A stretch of 5,414 bases of DNA from the NCBI GenBank assembly GCA_012961745.1, contig DTYT01000102.1, positions 1 to 5,414 of the forward strand, written 5' to 3'. Position numbers and translations under genes: made by a program. The notes beneath the pieces are model-generated. The model was not told the origin of the DNA and searched no databases. It was given only the letters and a program-made list of their open reading frames with translations. This DNA is from Kiritimatiellia bacterium. Its GTDB lineage: Bacteria; Verrucomicrobiota; Kiritimatiellia; B70-G9. This document shows positions 5,365 to 5,414 of the stretch, piece after piece (within the stretch, counting starts at the first letter, position 1; each line of letters starts with the position of its first letter).

Positions 5365-5414
5365 GTGGCCTTCATCAACCTGGCAAAGAAGGAGATTTCC
5401 TTCAAAATTGTGTA
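5365..5414 (+). CDS. MglA-type Ras-like small GTPase, 5' fragment
   Basis: Only the first sixteen codons are present (MAFINLAKKEISFKIV, then the first two bases of a codon compatible with Tyr), and the gene runs off the right edge. The sequence matches the characteristic start of MglA-family GTPases, which reads M-(S/A)-F-I-N-x3-(K/R)-E-I-x2-K-I-V-Y immediately before the GPG..GKT P-loop. The P-loop itself lies beyond the window. MglA proteins are cytoplasmic GTP switches that control polarity and motility in Myxococcus and occur widely with roadblock partners. The divergent neighbour encodes a roadblock-domain protein, which strengthens the call. GTG is the preferred start because of its Shine-Dalgarno site. 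The specific process controlled here cannot be told from this fragment. Confidence 0.75.
   Translation, partial: MAFINLAKKEISFKIV

Noticed and set aside
5214..5405. 63-codon minus-strand small ORF ending at the T6 of the 5220-5244 hairpin
   Set aside because: It has no ribosome site and no recognised motif, and half of it is antisense to the GTPase start. A leader peptide is conceivable but unsupported.
5226..5414. Plus-strand frame from ATG 5226 open to the window end
   Set aside because: It has no ribosome site, uses many rare-looking codons (CGA, TTA, ATA, CTA, AGA), and would overlap the GTPase start in another frame.
1..5414. CRISPR array, IS element, tRNA or prophage signature
   Set aside because: I saw no spaced direct repeats, transposase or integrase motifs, terminal inverted repeats or cloverleaf-like sequences on either strand.

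Overview
The window looks like a piece of a GC-rich bacterial chromosome with mixed-strand, housekeeping-style gene content and no phage, IS, CRISPR or tRNA signature. Shine-Dalgarno sites are clear in front of four of the five main genes, three of which appear to start with GTG. The lineage cannot be fixed from the sequence. A UVR-motif helical protein, an EboB-type TatD hydrolase, and a roadblock/HhH protein beside an MglA-type GTPase would suit the PVC superphylum (Verrucomicrobia, Planctomycetes and relatives) or a neighbouring phylum. That is an inference from remembered family distribution.

Layout, left to right. Positions 1-51 may hold the last codons of a plus-strand gene. Positions 52-329 contain no gene I can support. 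Positions 330-1403 (minus) encode a complete glycine-cleavage T protein, GcvT, with no gcvH or gcvP beside it in the window. Positions 1404-1564 form a divergent intergenic region. It holds a candidate plus-strand promoter and, on the gcvT side, a GC-rich hairpin followed by seven T in the gcvT leader. Positions 1565-2350 and 2347-3195 (plus) are a two-gene, translationally coupled unit: a UVR-motif protein of unknown function, then a TatD-like metal hydrolase. Positions 3196-3280 separate convergent genes and contain a long GC-rich stem-loop. Positions 3281-5029 (minus) encode a 582-residue protein with three N-terminal motif copies, an acidic Pro/Ala/Glu linker, a ComEA-like helix-hairpin-helix and a C-terminal roadblock/LC7-like domain. 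Positions 5030-5364 are a second divergent intergenic region with hairpin plus T-run elements on both strands. Positions 5365-5414 are the start of an MglA-type small GTPase that runs off the end.

The most interesting unit is the divergent roadblock/HhH gene and MglA-like GTPase gene. Roadblock proteins of the MglB type bind and regulate Ras-like GTPases, so the pair probably forms a GTPase/regulator switch. Here the regulator is also fused to a putative DNA-binding HhH module and a repeated N-terminal motif. The coupled UVR/TatD-like pair is a second poorly characterised association.
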